A stretch of DNA of 64,000 nt from JAXLWB01 sp046328715 (lineage in GTDB: Bacteria; Chloroflexota; Anaerolineae; Caldilineales; Caldilineaceae): NCBI GenBank assembly GCA_046328715.1, contig JAXLWB010000010.1, positions 124,001-188,000 of the forward strand, written 5' to 3'. The position numbers and the translations under genes were made by a program. The notes beneath the pieces are model-generated. The model saw only the letters and a list, made by a program, of their open reading frames with translations, did not search any database and was not told where the DNA came from. Shown here piece after piece: positions 32,762 to 42,003 of the stretch (the first letter of the stretch is position 1; each line of letters begins with the position of its first letter).

Positions 32762-32843
32762 ATAGAGATGACACTTAAACATTGTACAATCTCCATCTGT
32801 TTTGCTCTCGGAAGATTGTGCAATGTTTAAATAGCGTGTCTAT
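32762..32843. mobile_element. MITE-like palindromic element, copy 2
   Basis: 82 bp. The left arm (ATAGAGATGACACTTAAACA...) is identical to copy 1 at 23918-24000 except one base (GTACAATCT for GCACAATCT); the right arm differs by one base. The 20-base centre is unrelated to that of copy 1, as expected when only the terminal repeats are kept. No obvious target-site duplication can be fixed at the edges. Confidence 0.7.
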
Positions 32844-32908
32844 TAGCACATCACGTTTCATACGAAAACTGATATATTGATCTAGAAAGCTGTACCAATC
32901 ACCGCTGG

Positions 32909-33694
32909 TTACTTTTGCAGCCACAGAGCGATCTGATAGACGAAGGGGATGACAAAGAGGATACTATCCATACGATCCCACACGCCGCCATGCCCCGGCA
33001 GAAAACGCCCGCTATCCTTTGCACCGGCGTGACGCTTGATCATACTTTCAACCAGGTCACCAAAAAACGCCAATACTCCCCCAATAAAGCCGATCACGAT
33101 CCCGAGTGGAATGCCAAGCGGTATCGGCGTCAAGGCGGCCATCAGCCCACCCGTGATGGCACCGCCAATAAAACCACCGATGGTCCCTTCCCAGGTCTTT
33201 TTAGGGCTGATGCGCGGCCAAATTTTGTGTTTTCCCAAATAATAGCCAACGAAGTAAGCCGCAGTGTCATTCGCCCAGGTAATCAACACACCCAGCATCA
33301 GCCATGCAAGCCCATTCGGCAACTCACGCAAGGCTGCACCCTGACTTAGCATCAGCCCAAAATAGATCGCCCCAGCAGTGGTAGATAGCCATGTATTGAC
33401 CGGGTGCTCGACCTGAAACAAGGCATAGATTAGCGTTGCGATCATGCCTGCTGTGATCACCAGGGTGACGGGCAGAAGGTCAGGTCGCCAACCGGAGCCA
33501 ATCATCAATGTCAGCCAAATTCTGCCGAGCCAATGAACGGGGTAGTAGCCTCCCTGTTCCATCAAGCTAAAATATTCGTTGCTAACAGCAATGGCAAGGA
33601 CCAGAATCAGCAGCGCGCTCCAGAGACCCCCCAACCAAAGTGGGAGCAAGACAAAGGGAAGGGCAACAAGACCTACAAGAATACGTGTACGCAC
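32909..33694 (-). CDS. cdsA: Phosphatidate cytidylyltransferase
   Basis: 261 residues, GTG start. Makes CDP-diacylglycerol from phosphatidate and CTP in the membrane, the entry to phospholipid synthesis. Seven to eight hydrophobic segments are visible. The CDP-DAG signature is near the end: SPKKTWEGTIGGFIGGAI, VLAFFGDLVESMIKRHAGAK and LPGHGGVWDRMDS. Placed after uppS with a 49-base spacer, the usual gene order in Chloroflexota and other phyla. Confidence 0.94.
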   Translation of the reverse strand: MRTRILVGLVALPFVLLPLWLGGLWSALLILVLAIAVSNEYFSLMEQGGYYPVHWLGRIWLTLMIGSGWRPDLLPVTLVITAGMIATLIYALFQVEHPVNTWLSTTAGAIYFGLMLSQGAALRELPNGLAWLMLGVLITWANDTAAYFVGYYLGKHKIWPRISPKKTWEGTIGGFIGGAITGGLMAALTPIPLGIPLGIVIGFIGGVLAFFGDLVESMIKRHAGAKDSGRFLPGHGGVWDRMDSILFVIPFVYQIALWLQK

Positions 33695-33743
33695 GATAGA
33701 TGTTGCTACGTTGAGGTTCTCATTGAAAGTGTTTTAAGGATCG

Positions 33744-34496
33744 TTATGTTTGGAGAACACGTCCAAATTTACGTTGACGCTTACTATAATCGAGCAATGC
33801 CTTGTACAATTCTGTTCCGTCAAAGTCTGGCCAGTAGGTGGTCGTCGCATAATACTCTGCATAGGCCGCCTGCCAAATCAGAAAGTTACTCAGACGCCAC
33901 TCACCGGCGGTGCGAATGATCAAGTCGGGGTCGGGCAATTCGCTGGTGTAGAGATATTGGCTGATGACTTCCTCCGTCACTTGCTCGGGCGGAATCCGGT
34001 CGGCAATCACGCGGCGCACTGCGTCAACGATCTCGGCGCGGCCCCCATAGTTAAAGGCCAAATTGACCGTGATACGAGAGTTGTCCTTGGTCACTTCCAA
34101 GGCGTGACGAATTTGCTTTTGCAGGTGAGGGTTGATGCCATCCAGCCGACCGCTGTGCAAGATGCGCACCCCGTTCCGATGCAGATCACGCAATTGTCGC
34201 TCGATGGTCAGCCCCAACAAACGCATCAAGCCATTTACTTCATCTGGTGGCCGGTTCCAATTTTCAGTGGAAAATGCGTAGAGCGACAGAATTTTTACCC
34301 CATACTCTGTGCATTCCTCGAGGATATGCTTAATATTATCGACACCTGCCTGATGGCCTGCAAGTCTTGGAAGCCCTCTGCTCTTGGCCCAACGCCCATT
34401 GCCGTCCATGATAATCCCAATATGGTGAGGGACATTGGTGAGCTCTGCCGATTTGACCACTGGTTTCGAGTTTAAAGACTCAAGATTCACATTCAA
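33744..34496 (-). CDS. uppS: Isoprenyl transferase (undecaprenyl diphosphate synthase)
   Basis: 250 residues. Cis-prenyltransferase that builds the lipid carrier for cell-wall sugars. [18 protein letters not shown] (the Asp binds Mg-pyrophosphate), [44 protein letters not shown] and [19 protein letters not shown] match UppS motifs I-V. A GGAG site precedes the ATG at 34496. It is followed by cdsA. Confidence 0.95.
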   Translation of the reverse strand: MNVNLESLNSKPVVKSAELTNVPHHIGIIMDGNGRWAKSRGLPRLAGHQAGVDNIKHILEECTEYGVKILSLYAFSTENWNRPPDEVNGLMRLLGLTIERQLRDLHRNGVRILHSGRLDGINPHLQKQIRHALEVTKDNSRITVNLAFNYGGRAEIVDAVRRVIADRIPPEQVTEEVISQYLYTSELPDPDLIIRTAGEWRLSNFLIWQAAYAEYYATTTYWPDFDGTELYKALLDYSKRQRKFGRVLQT

Positions 34497-34687
34497 TCTC
34501 CATACTCTACTCTATTTAGAATTGCCTCGTTCTGTTACCGTGGGAGCCTGATTTTGATTGACTGTATCCACATCCAATCAAAACCGACGAACACGTAAGT
34601 ATTAGTAGTGTAACAGAAAAAAAGAGCAGTTAGGGAACACTTAAGTGCAGAATACCACGATTGCCAGTGAATTGAAAAGAGTAGGGT

Positions 34688-34720
34688 AAAAGAAAAGGGG
34701 TGAGCAGCCACTCACCCCCA
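34688..34720 (-). terminator. Terminator after frr
   Basis: On the minus strand GGGGTGAGTGGCTGCTCACCCC is followed by TTTTCTTTT. It lies just past the frr stop, so uppS-cdsA probably has its own promoter in the 34497-34687 spacer. Confidence 0.82.
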
Positions 34721-34742
34721 TGTCGCCAGGATCTGCACTGCT

Positions 34743-35300
34743 TTAGACCTTCATAATTTCTGCGTCTTTTTCTTTAGCAATATCTTCGATATGCTTGATA
34801 TAGACATCGGTTTTGTCTTGGATTAACTTCTCTCCATGTTTTAGATCATCTTCGGAGATCAGTTTCTCTTCCTCAAAATCCTTTAAGTCCTTGATCCCGT
34901 CGCGCCGAACATTGCGAATCGACACCTTGGCTTCTTCGGCACGTTTGTTCACCATTTTCGTAAGATCCCGACGACGCTCCTCGGTCAAAGGGGGCAGGTT
35001 GAGACGAATTTGTGCGCCATCGTTGTTGGGCGTTAATCCCAAATCCGATTTCGAAATGGCGGTTTCAATCGCCTTCAGATCGCTCGCACTGTAAGGCTTA
35101 ATCAGCAGTTGCTGCGCCTCGGGCACAGTAATGTTGGCGATCTGCTTCAGGGACGTGGGTGTGCCATAGTAGTCGACTGAGATCTTGTCGAGCAGCGCAG
35201 GGTTGGCACGCCCGGTTCGGATCGAAAGTAGATCATGGCGGAACGACTCGATGGTTTTGTCCATTCGGTCTTTTACATCAGCTAGTACATCATCAATCAT
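34743..35300 (-). CDS. frr: Ribosome recycling factor
   Basis: 185 residues, normal length. Splits post-termination ribosomes with [63 protein letters not shown] and [15 protein letters not shown] are diagnostic. AGGAG precedes the ATG. Confidence 0.97.
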   Translation of the reverse strand: MIDDVLADVKDRMDKTIESFRHDLLSIRTGRANPALLDKISVDYYGTPTSLKQIANITVPEAQQLLIKPYSASDLKAIETAISKSDLGLTPNNDGAQIRLNLPPLTEERRRDLTKMVNKRAEEAKVSIRNVRRDGIKDLKDFEEEKLISEDDLKHGEKLIQDKTDVYIKHIEDIAKEKDAEIMKV

Positions 35301-35774
35301 AGCGGCATCTCCTGCGGTCTCAAACTTGGTAGTTACAATCGCAACACGATCATGTGCAGTTATGGCGCTGCCCTAGATCGTTATCGAGCCAGTTTGATAA
35401 TTTGAATTATTTCGCTAGCCTTCCAAACTACATCGCGCATAGGGGCCAAGGGGAGGGCGATCCTTGTAGTGTAGATGATAGTCGTCGGTTCGGCTAAATT
35501 GTTAGGACACCTTGTGGTTATAACTCTGTTTCTGGTAGAGCGAATGCACTTGTCCTTCATATTGGTTGTACTCGACCCAATGCTTTGATGACATCTGCAT
35601 CTCTACCCTATATTGTATCAAAAGACGCCATGACTGGAAATTTCTGTTATAGATTCAAAATCGACTTGCGAATTTTCGGGAGCTTCGTTACTATAAGCGG
35701 CGTACTAAATTTCTTCTCTTAGATCTCTCATTTCTAACAATATGATTAGTCCACCCGACTAAAAAGGAGCGAAC
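35301..35774. other. Intergenic region between frr and the permease gene
   Basis: 474 bases separate the divergent frr (minus) and permease (plus) starts. It should contain both promoters, but I find no convincing pair of boxes, no ORF and no repeat. The only clear signal is AAAAAGGAGCGAAC, the ribosome site of the permease gene. Confidence 0.5.
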
Positions 35775-37352
35775 ATGGCAAACAAGGCGAAACGTTCGGC
35801 GCAGCGTGTTAGTGCCGAAATTGCTGGTGTTCACGATACTGTAGCGGCTGTTCACCACGACATCGCCGAGGATGTTCATTTGTTGCATAGCATGGGGTAT
35901 GCGCAAGAACTATCGCGGCGTATGAAGGGCTTCTCGAATTTTGCAATCTCGTTCTCCATCATTTGTATCCTTTCTGGTGGTATTAACTCGCTGGCCCAGG
36001 GAATGGCTGGTGTTGGAGGGGCGGCCATCGGGATTGGTTGGCCGCTCGGTTGTCTTATTTCGTTTCTCTTTGCATTAGGGATGGCACAGATCGCTTCTGC
36101 TTACCCGACGGCTGGCGGACTATATCACTGGGGATCGATTTTAGGCGGCAGGGGCTGGGGTTGGGCTACGGCTTGGTTGAATTTGATTGGCTTGGTGACT
36201 GTGTTGGCGGCGATCAATGTCGGCACATATGGTTTCTTTATGGGAGCTTTTGGCGGCACACTTGGACTCACCGATAATTACATTACAAAGATCGTCTTTA
36301 TGATTGTAATCACGTCGTTGCAGGCACTCATTAACTATCGCGGGATAGAACTCACCAGCAAACTCACCGATTTTAGTGGCTATCTCATCTTTGCTGTGTC
36401 GATCTTGCTGACTGCGGTACTCTTTATCTTTGCACCCAGCTATGACTTTGGCCGTCTCTTCACCTTTACCAACTATAGCGGTATCGCAGATGGTGCAGTT
36501 TGGCCAGCCTCGCAAAGCATGCTCTATGTATTTCTGCTTTGTCTACTTTTACCGATCTACACCATCACTGGCTTTGATGCATCAGCCCATACATCGGAAG
36601 AGACTGTAAAAGCTTCATCAGTGGTGCCGCGTGGAATTATCACGTCGGTGCTCTGGTCGTCGCTCTTTGGCTGGCTGATGTTAATTGCCTTTGTGATTGC
36701 CACGCCCAATATGGACGAAGCCGCTGCCAGTGGCTGGGGAGTTTTTTTCTACACGATGGATGCAGTGGTTCCCAATGCCTTGAAACAGCTACTATACTTT
36801 GGTATTTTCGTCTCACAATTTCTCTGTGGCCTAGCCACTGTCACCTCTTGCTCGCGCATGATGTTTGCCTTTGCACGTGACGGTGGATTGCCTGCATCCA
36901 ACTGGTTTCGCGAGATTCACAAAACCTACCTGACACCAGGCAATGCGATTTGGGCCTCGGCTGTAATTAGTATCCTCTTTACCATGTATACTCCCGTCTA
37001 TACAACTGTAGTTACCGTTTGTGTCATCTTCCTTTTCTTATCCTATGGCACACCTGTTGTTCTTGGGGCACTGGCCTATGGCAAGACTTGGAAGCAAATG
37101 GGACCTTTCAACATTGGAGCGCTATATCGAGTCGTGGCCTTACTCTGTGGTTTAGCGGTGCTTTTTATCTTCTACGTGGGCATTCAACCTCCAAATGATA
37201 AAGCACTTTGGATTACAATTGCCTTCCTGGCTCTGACTGTTATAGTCTGGTTCGCCCTAGAACGTAACCGGTTTGAAGGACCACCGACTGGCGAGCGATT
37301 AGCACGTCGTCAACGAGAATTGGCTGGGGCAGCAACTGGGAAGAAGCGTTAA
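35775..37352 (+). CDS. APC-family amino acid/polyamine permease
   Basis: 525 residues with about 12 membrane helices. The N-terminal cytosolic tail is followed by QELSRRMKGFSNFAISFSII, LGMAQIASAYPTAGGLYHW and TGFDASAHTSEETVKASSVV, the APC signature segments. It resembles eukaryote-type and Puu/GABA permeases of the amino acid-polyamine-organocation family. Next to a glutamine-synthetase-like ligase and a gamma-glutamyl hydrolase, it probably imports a polyamine or amino acid. Good ribosome site. Sequence alone does not give the substrate. Confidence 0.88.
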   Translation: MANKAKRSAQRVSAEIAGVHDTVAAVHHDIAEDVHLLHSMGYAQELSRRMKGFSNFAISFSIICILSGGINSLAQGMAGVGGAAIGIGWPLGCLISFLFALGMAQIASAYPTAGGLYHWGSILGGRGWGWATAWLNLIGLVTVLAAINVGTYGFFMGAFGGTLGLTDNYITKIVFMIVITSLQALINYRGIELTSKLTDFSGYLIFAVSILLTAVLFIFAPSYDFGRLFTFTNYSGIADGAVWPASQSMLYVFLLCLLLPIYTITGFDASAHTSEETVKASSVVPRGIITSVLWSSLFGWLMLIAFVIATPNMDEAAASGWGVFFYTMDAVVPNALKQLLYFGIFVSQFLCGLATVTSCSRMMFAFARDGGLPASNWFREIHKTYLTPGNAIWASAVISILFTMYTPVYTTVVTVCVIFLFLSYGTPVVLGALAYGKTWKQMGPFNIGALYRVVALLCGLAVLFIFYVGIQPPNDKALWITIAFLALTVIVWFALERNRFEGPPTGERLARRQRELAGAATGKKR

Positions 37353-37441
37353 GAACGGTGAGCAGGATGTGATGGAAAAAGGTTGGCCCATCACTCCTGC
37401 TCGCCCATTGAATTTGGGATGTAAACTTTGGGGAGTAAACA

Positions 37442-38821
37442 ATGTCGCAATTAGCTGGGATGTTAACGCTCGACGAGCTTGCTCAAAAGGTAAGTCAAGG
37501 AGCAATTGATACGGTATTGGTTCAATTTACCGACCATTATGGGCGCTTTATGGGAAAGCGCTATGATGCGGACCATTTTCTAGAATCGGTTGCAGGGCAT
37601 GGAACCCACGGCTGCAACTACTTGTTGACTGTCGATATGGAGATGGAGCCGGTGCCAGGCTATCGTTTTGCCAATTGGGAACTTGGCTATGGTGACTTCC
37701 ACCTCGTGCCTGATCTCTCGACCCTTCGTGTGGCAAGTTGGTTGGATCGTTCAGCCGTCGTATTGTGTGATGTCGACGATGAAAAGAGTCATAGCCCGGT
37801 GACTGTGGCCCCTCGCTCGATTTTGCGCAAGCAGATTGCTGCCGCCGAAGCGCTGGGTTATAGTGCCAAGGCTGCTTCCGAGTTGGAATATTACATCTTC
37901 AATGAATCTTACAAGGCCGCCGCCCAAAAAGGCTACGCGAATCTCGATCCGGCTGGCTGGTACATTGAAGATTACCACATGATGCAAGGGGCTCGCGAGG
38001 AAGCATTTAATGGAGCGGCTCGACGTCACCTCAAGGCATCGGGGATTCCTGTTGAGAATTCCAAAGGCGAATGGGGATTGGGACAGCATGAGCTCAATGT
38101 GCGCTACGCCGACGTGCTGACCATGGCTGATCGTCACGCACTCTTCAAACAGATTCTCAAAGAAGTAGCCGATCAGCAGGGTATCAGCATCACATTCATG
38201 GCCAAGATTGCTCCAACTGCAGCGGGTTCAAGCAGCCATATTCATCTCAGCCTGTGGAATCAAGAAGGCAATGCCTTTGCTGGCGACAAACAATTTGGGC
38301 CTGTGCGCGGTTCGGATATTTTTCGTTGGTTCCTGGGCGGCTGGATGGCGCATGTGCCTGAGTTGATGGTCTGTTATGCACCTACGATCAATTCCTACAA
38401 ACGCTATCAATCTGGCTCTTGGGCACCGACTCGGTTGGCCTGGAGCTATGATAACCGCACGGCTGGCTTTCGAGTGGTTGGCAGTGGCAGCAGCCTACGT
38501 ATTGAATGCCGCGTTCCTGGTGCCGATGTCAACCCCTACATGGCCTATGCTGCGGCCCTTGCATCTGGGCTGGATGGCATTGCCAATCAGATCGAACCAC
38601 CAAATATCTTTGAGGGCGACATCTATCAGGCGCAACAGTTGCCGCGAGTGCCACATAGCCTGCGTGATGCCAATGCGCTCTTCGGCGATAGTGCCTTTGC
38701 CAAGCAGGTTTTTGGTGCTGAGGTGGTTGAACATTATGCTTACTTTTTCAACAAAGAAATCGAGAGCTTTGACAACGCTGTAACCGATTGGGAACGCAAG
38801 CGCTATTACGAACGGATTTGA
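37442..38821 (+). CDS. Glutamine synthetase-like gamma-glutamyl amine ligase
   Basis: 459 residues of the GlnA superfamily. AASELEYYIF and GLGQHELNVRYAD carry metal-binding glutamates. KIAPTAAGSSSHIHLSLW is the His-containing metal loop (usual KP for KI), and SWAPTRLAWSYDNRTAGFRV, RIECRVPGADVNPYMAYAA are the ATP/glutamate loops. The length and neighbours point to a PuuA-like gamma-glutamylpolyamine synthetase rather than nitrogen-assimilation GlnA. A hydrolase gene follows after one base. The start has GGGGAG upstream. Confidence 0.84.
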   Translation: MSQLAGMLTLDELAQKVSQGAIDTVLVQFTDHYGRFMGKRYDADHFLESVAGHGTHGCNYLLTVDMEMEPVPGYRFANWELGYGDFHLVPDLSTLRVASWLDRSAVVLCDVDDEKSHSPVTVAPRSILRKQIAAAEALGYSAKAASELEYYIFNESYKAAAQKGYANLDPAGWYIEDYHMMQGAREEAFNGAARRHLKASGIPVENSKGEWGLGQHELNVRYADVLTMADRHALFKQILKEVADQQGISITFMAKIAPTAAGSSSHIHLSLWNQEGNAFAGDKQFGPVRGSDIFRWFLGGWMAHVPELMVCYAPTINSYKRYQSGSWAPTRLAWSYDNRTAGFRVVGSGSSLRIECRVPGADVNPYMAYAAALASGLDGIANQIEPPNIFEGDIYQAQQLPRVPHSLRDANALFGDSAFAKQVFGAEVVEHYAYFFNKEIESFDNAVTDWERKRYYERI

Positions 38822-38822
38822 T

Positions 38823-39527
38823 ATGGCACCTTTGATTGGCATTACTACCTACGGGCGCAACGATTACAACGCCTATACCCTGCCCGCTGAATATGTGGAT
38901 GCGGTACGCCGTGCTGGTGGTATTCCTGTTCTGATTCCACCGGGAGAAGCGCAAACCGCTGAGTTGATGACACGGCTCGATGGTTTGATCCTATCTGGCG
39001 GGCCAGACGTAGATCCGGAACTCTACGATGGCATGCAGCATAAAATGATCTACGGCATTGACCCCGACCGCGATGAAACCGAAATCGCACTGGCGCAGAT
39101 CGTTGCCGAGCATAGCCAGCCCACTCTCTGCATCTGTCGCGGGGCGCAGGTAATGAATGTCGCATTGGGTGGCTCACTGGTGGAGCATTTACCCGACGTG
39201 GTAGGCGAGGAGGTAGTCCATAGGGATGTGCGCAGCATGTGGGCGCAACATACAGTAAACATTGAGGAAGGAACGAAGTTGGCCGATATCTTGCAGACAA
39301 CGTCGCCCAACACCTACTCCTGGCATCACCAATCGATTCGCCGTCCAGCCCCTGTGCTGAAAGTGGTTGCCCGCGCCGAAGACGGCACCATCGAAGCGGC
39401 TGAGAAGGGTGATCATCCTTTTCTATTGTTAGTGCAATGGCATCCTGAAGCCAGCGCTATGATCGATCCTGTCCAACAGCGTCTGTTTAATGCGTTGGTG
39501 GAGGCGGCACGTAAAGTTCGACCGTGA
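38823..39527 (+). CDS. Gamma-glutamyl-gamma-aminobutyrate hydrolase-type class I glutamine amidotransferase
   Basis: 234 residues, peptidase C26 group. LILSGGPDVDPELY near residue 57, LCICRGAQVMNVALGG with the nucleophile cysteine, and LLVQWHPEAS with the histidine are typical. It should cleave the gamma-glutamyl bond (as PuuD does after PuuA). Only one base separates it from the ligase stop, so the two are translationally linked. The substrate assignment is by neighbourhood. Confidence 0.88.
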   Translation: MAPLIGITTYGRNDYNAYTLPAEYVDAVRRAGGIPVLIPPGEAQTAELMTRLDGLILSGGPDVDPELYDGMQHKMIYGIDPDRDETEIALAQIVAEHSQPTLCICRGAQVMNVALGGSLVEHLPDVVGEEVVHRDVRSMWAQHTVNIEEGTKLADILQTTSPNTYSWHHQSIRRPAPVLKVVARAEDGTIEAAEKGDHPFLLLVQWHPEASAMIDPVQQRLFNALVEAARKVRP

Positions 39528-39530
39528 GTT

Positions 39531-39926
39531 CTACCATATTGTCTTGATCAACTGTGAACTCTGTAAATTTTGGTCTGCGGTGACCAATGTCATGTCCTCT
39601 GCAATTGCCGTGGCAACAATAATACGGTCGGCTGGATCCTTATTCAGGGGTGAAGGCAGAGTTGCGGAAATAGTAGCAATTTGGGGCGTGATAGGTTGAA
39701 CCGTGATTTTATTGGCTTGAATCAGTAGATTGAGAAAGTCGAGAGGGGAGGTTGCAACTTGTAGCCTCCCCTTTTGCAATAGCATGGCTATTTCCCACAA
39801 CGAAATGTCAGCGATGAGGATGCCATCCTTCTCGTTTGCTTATGTAATGGCAGCTTTTGCCAGATCGGATAAAGACGATGGACTCAAGGCATCCCAAACG
39901 AGTACATGAGTATCAAGCAAAATCAT
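39531..39926 (-). pseudogene. VapC-like PIN-domain toxin with premature stop
   Basis: From ATG 39926 the minus strand reads MILLDTHVLVWDALSP (first PIN aspartate), then AKAAIT and a TAA stop at 39840-39842. Beyond it the same frame continues coherently: ANEKDGILIADISLWEIAML and PADRIIVATAIAEDMTLVTA with the other acidic residues, to a stop at 39531. Restart at an internal TTG would give only an 89-residue fragment without the first aspartate. No antitoxin gene is seen upstream. It is a nonsense-broken toxin gene. Confidence 0.78.
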
Positions 39927-40012
39927 TCTGGGTGCAGCTAGCAGTGAACGAGTAAACAGACAATATTTATAAACAAATTGGTATTACAAACCTTTACTCA
40001 AGGAGATTTTTC

Positions 40013-40786
40013 ATGCGTTTACAAAATAAAGTGGCACTTATTACAGGTGCTGGCTCTGGCATTGGATTGCAGACGGCACTGCTCTTTGCCCAAGAAGGCG
40101 CAAAGGTCGTGGTGGTGGATATTAATGATGCTGCTGGTGCGAAGGCCGTGCAGATGGTGAAGGATCAGGGTGGGGATGCTGCCTATGTGCGAGCGGATGT
40201 CTCCAAGGCAGCCGATTGTGAGGCGATGGTTGCCTTTGCCGAAGCAACTTATGGCAAACTTAACGTGCTCTTCAACAATGCCGGGATCAGCCATGCCGAC
40301 GACGATGACGCCATCAGCACCAGCGAGGCAGTGTGGGATTTGACCTTCAACATCAACGTCAAGGGCGTTTGGTTGGGCTGCAAGTATGGCATTCCAGCTT
40401 TACGGCGAGCGGGTGGAGGATCGATCATTAACACTGCCTCGTTTGTGGCTATATTGGGTGCTGCCACGCCGCAACTAGCCTACACTGCCAGCAAAGGTGC
40501 TGTACTCTCCATGAGCCGCGAACTAGCCGCCATCCACGCCCGTGAAAACATCCGGGTCAATGCCCTTTGCCCTGGCCCACTTCACACCGAGCTGTTGATG
40601 AAATATCTCAACACGCCCGAAAAGAAGCAGCGCCGCCTGGTGCATATCCCCATGGGGCGCTTTGGTGAAGCAAAAGAGATCGCCTACGCTGTGCTCTATC
40701 TGGCCAGCGATGAATCTTCATTTGTGACGGGAACGGAATTTATGGTCGATGGCGGCATCACTGCCGCCTACACGACACCGGAGTAA
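40013..40786 (+). CDS. SDR family oxidoreductase
   Basis: 257-residue classical SDR. ALITGAGSGIGLQTALLF binds NAD(P), LFNNAGISHADD is the NNAG motif, and the catalytic Ser-Tyr-x3-Lys is seen in NTASFVAILG and LAYTASKGAVLSM. The end is SSFVTGTEFMVDGGI. AAGGAG precedes the ATG. It may act on a product of the polyamine-like cluster just upstream, which is a guess. Not a close copy of the SDR at 3400-4182. Confidence 0.86.
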   Translation: MRLQNKVALITGAGSGIGLQTALLFAQEGAKVVVVDINDAAGAKAVQMVKDQGGDAAYVRADVSKAADCEAMVAFAEATYGKLNVLFNNAGISHADDDDAISTSEAVWDLTFNINVKGVWLGCKYGIPALRRAGGGSIINTASFVAILGAATPQLAYTASKGAVLSMSRELAAIHARENIRVNALCPGPLHTELLMKYLNTPEKKQRRLVHIPMGRFGEAKEIAYAVLYLASDESSFVTGTEFMVDGGITAAYTTPE

Positions 40787-40787
40787 T

Positions 40788-40863
40788 GGTGAATGGTTAA
40801 CGGCGAATGAATAACGATGCTTTGAGGACCATCATTATTCATTCGCCATTCACTGTTTACCCA
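40788..40863. repeat. GGTGAATGGTTAACGG word repeat hairpin
   Basis: TGGTGAATGGTTAACGGCGAATGAATAA is mirrored by TTATTCATTCGCCATTCACTG. It lies between converging genes (SDR plus, LysM minus) and shares words with the repeat at 219-318. Confidence 0.7.
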
Positions 40864-41847
40864 TTATTGGGGAATAATCAATTCTTGGCCGACGCGCAGT
40901 GCGTTTGGATCGGTGATGTTGTTGGCGGTGGCAATCTCTTCGGCACTGACATTGTACTGCTGTGCGATCGACAGCAAGGTGTCGCCTGATTGCACAACAT
41001 GGATCGTGTAACGTAAGCGTCGCACTTCCTCTGGGGTCAAGCCAGGGATGAGCAGCTTTTGACCTGCACGAATGAGGTTGGGATTGGCAATGTTATTGGC
41101 CGTGGCGATCTTTTGGGCGTCTACTTTATACTTGGCCGCAATATCGTACAGTCCCTCACCGGGTTGTACCACGTGGATCACGACATCATCCGGTACGTCG
41201 GTGGCGTTGGCGTCAGCAGTTGTGGAACCCGCAGTATCCTCGCTTGGGGCACTCTCCTCACGCCCTGGATCGTAGCCAGGAATCAGCAGCTTCTGCCCTA
41301 GTTGAATCACATTGGCATCGGAAAGTTGGTTGGCTTTGAGAATTTCCGCAGGATCGGCATTATATTGAGCCGCAATGCTGCTAAGACTATCACCAGCCTG
41401 CACTTCGTGATAGAAGGGGGCCGCAGTTGGTGTTGGTGTCGGTTCAATGTAGGGAACGACCAAAACTTGACCTACCCGAATGTCGTCGTTTTGTAGATAA
41501 TTCAATCGGCGCAGGGTGGCCGAATCGGTTCCAAACTTGATGGCGATTGAATCGAGCGAATCGCCCGGCAAGACGGTCCATTGCTGCTGCGTAGGCTTCT
41601 CTGCCGTCACCGTAGCGGTGATGCCCTCTTGCGGGGTTTCGAGCGCAGTTTCTTTGGCTTCGATGGTTACTTTCGGTTCGCCAATTGTGTTAGAAGTCTT
41701 GGGTTCTGGGGTCACCAAGTTGACCATCCCCGTGGGCAATGGTGTATCAGTGGGACCTGGAGTCGCCTCTGTTCGCTCACGCGTACAAGCGCCTAGCACC
41801 AGAATGATGAACACAAGGGCGAATATTTTAAGATGATTGCGTTGCAC
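40864..41847 (-). CDS. Lipoprotein with four LysM domains
   Basis: 327 residues from a GTG at 41847 (AAGGAAC upstream); an in-frame ATG at 41916 is less likely. The signal peptide ends in LVLGAC, a lipobox, so it is a membrane lipoprotein outside the cell. After a Thr/Pro/Glu-rich spacer come four LysM units, each with a Gly-Asp-Ser/Thr-Leu start (WTVLPGDSLDSIA, HEVQAGDSLSSIA, HVVQPGEGLYDIA, HVVQSGDTLLSIA) and a LIPG/VPY end. LysM binds N-acetylglucosamine polymers such as peptidoglycan. No catalytic domain is attached, so it probably anchors or senses the wall. Confidence 0.88.
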   Translation of the reverse strand: MQRNHLKIFALVFIILVLGACTRERTEATPGPTDTPLPTGMVNLVTPEPKTSNTIGEPKVTIEAKETALETPQEGITATVTAEKPTQQQWTVLPGDSLDSIAIKFGTDSATLRRLNYLQNDDIRVGQVLVVPYIEPTPTPTAAPFYHEVQAGDSLSSIAAQYNADPAEILKANQLSDANVIQLGQKLLIPGYDPGREESAPSEDTAGSTTADANATDVPDDVVIHVVQPGEGLYDIAAKYKVDAQKIATANNIANPNLIRAGQKLLIPGLTPEEVRRLRYTIHVVQSGDTLLSIAQQYNVSAEEIATANNITDPNALRVGQELIIPQ

Positions 41848-41935
41848 AGTTCTTGTTCCTTGCAAAAGTCGTTGCAAATTCAACCCTATTTTAGCACAAT
41901 TGATCTCAACCAACAATAGAAACAGAGAACAATCT

Positions 41936-41995
41936 AATCAGAACCCCAAGCGTGAGCGAGTGAACCCTCACTCGCTCACGCTTGGGGTTCTGATT
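41936..41995. repeat. Perfect 28-bp inverted repeat
   Basis: AATCAGAACCCCAAGCGTGA... and its exact reverse complement (arms 41936-41963 and 41968-41995) with a 4-base loop (ACCC). It lies in the 88-base gap between the zinc-finger membrane gene and the LysM gene, both minus. No T-run follows, so it is not a classical terminator. Long exact stems are rare by chance, so this looks like a mobile or processing element. Confidence 0.8.
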
Positions 41996-42003
41996 GATTC
42001 GCT

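Noticed and set aside
33750..34475. 241-codon plus-strand frame across uppS
   Set aside because: Shadow of uppS, whose motifs are complete on the other strand.
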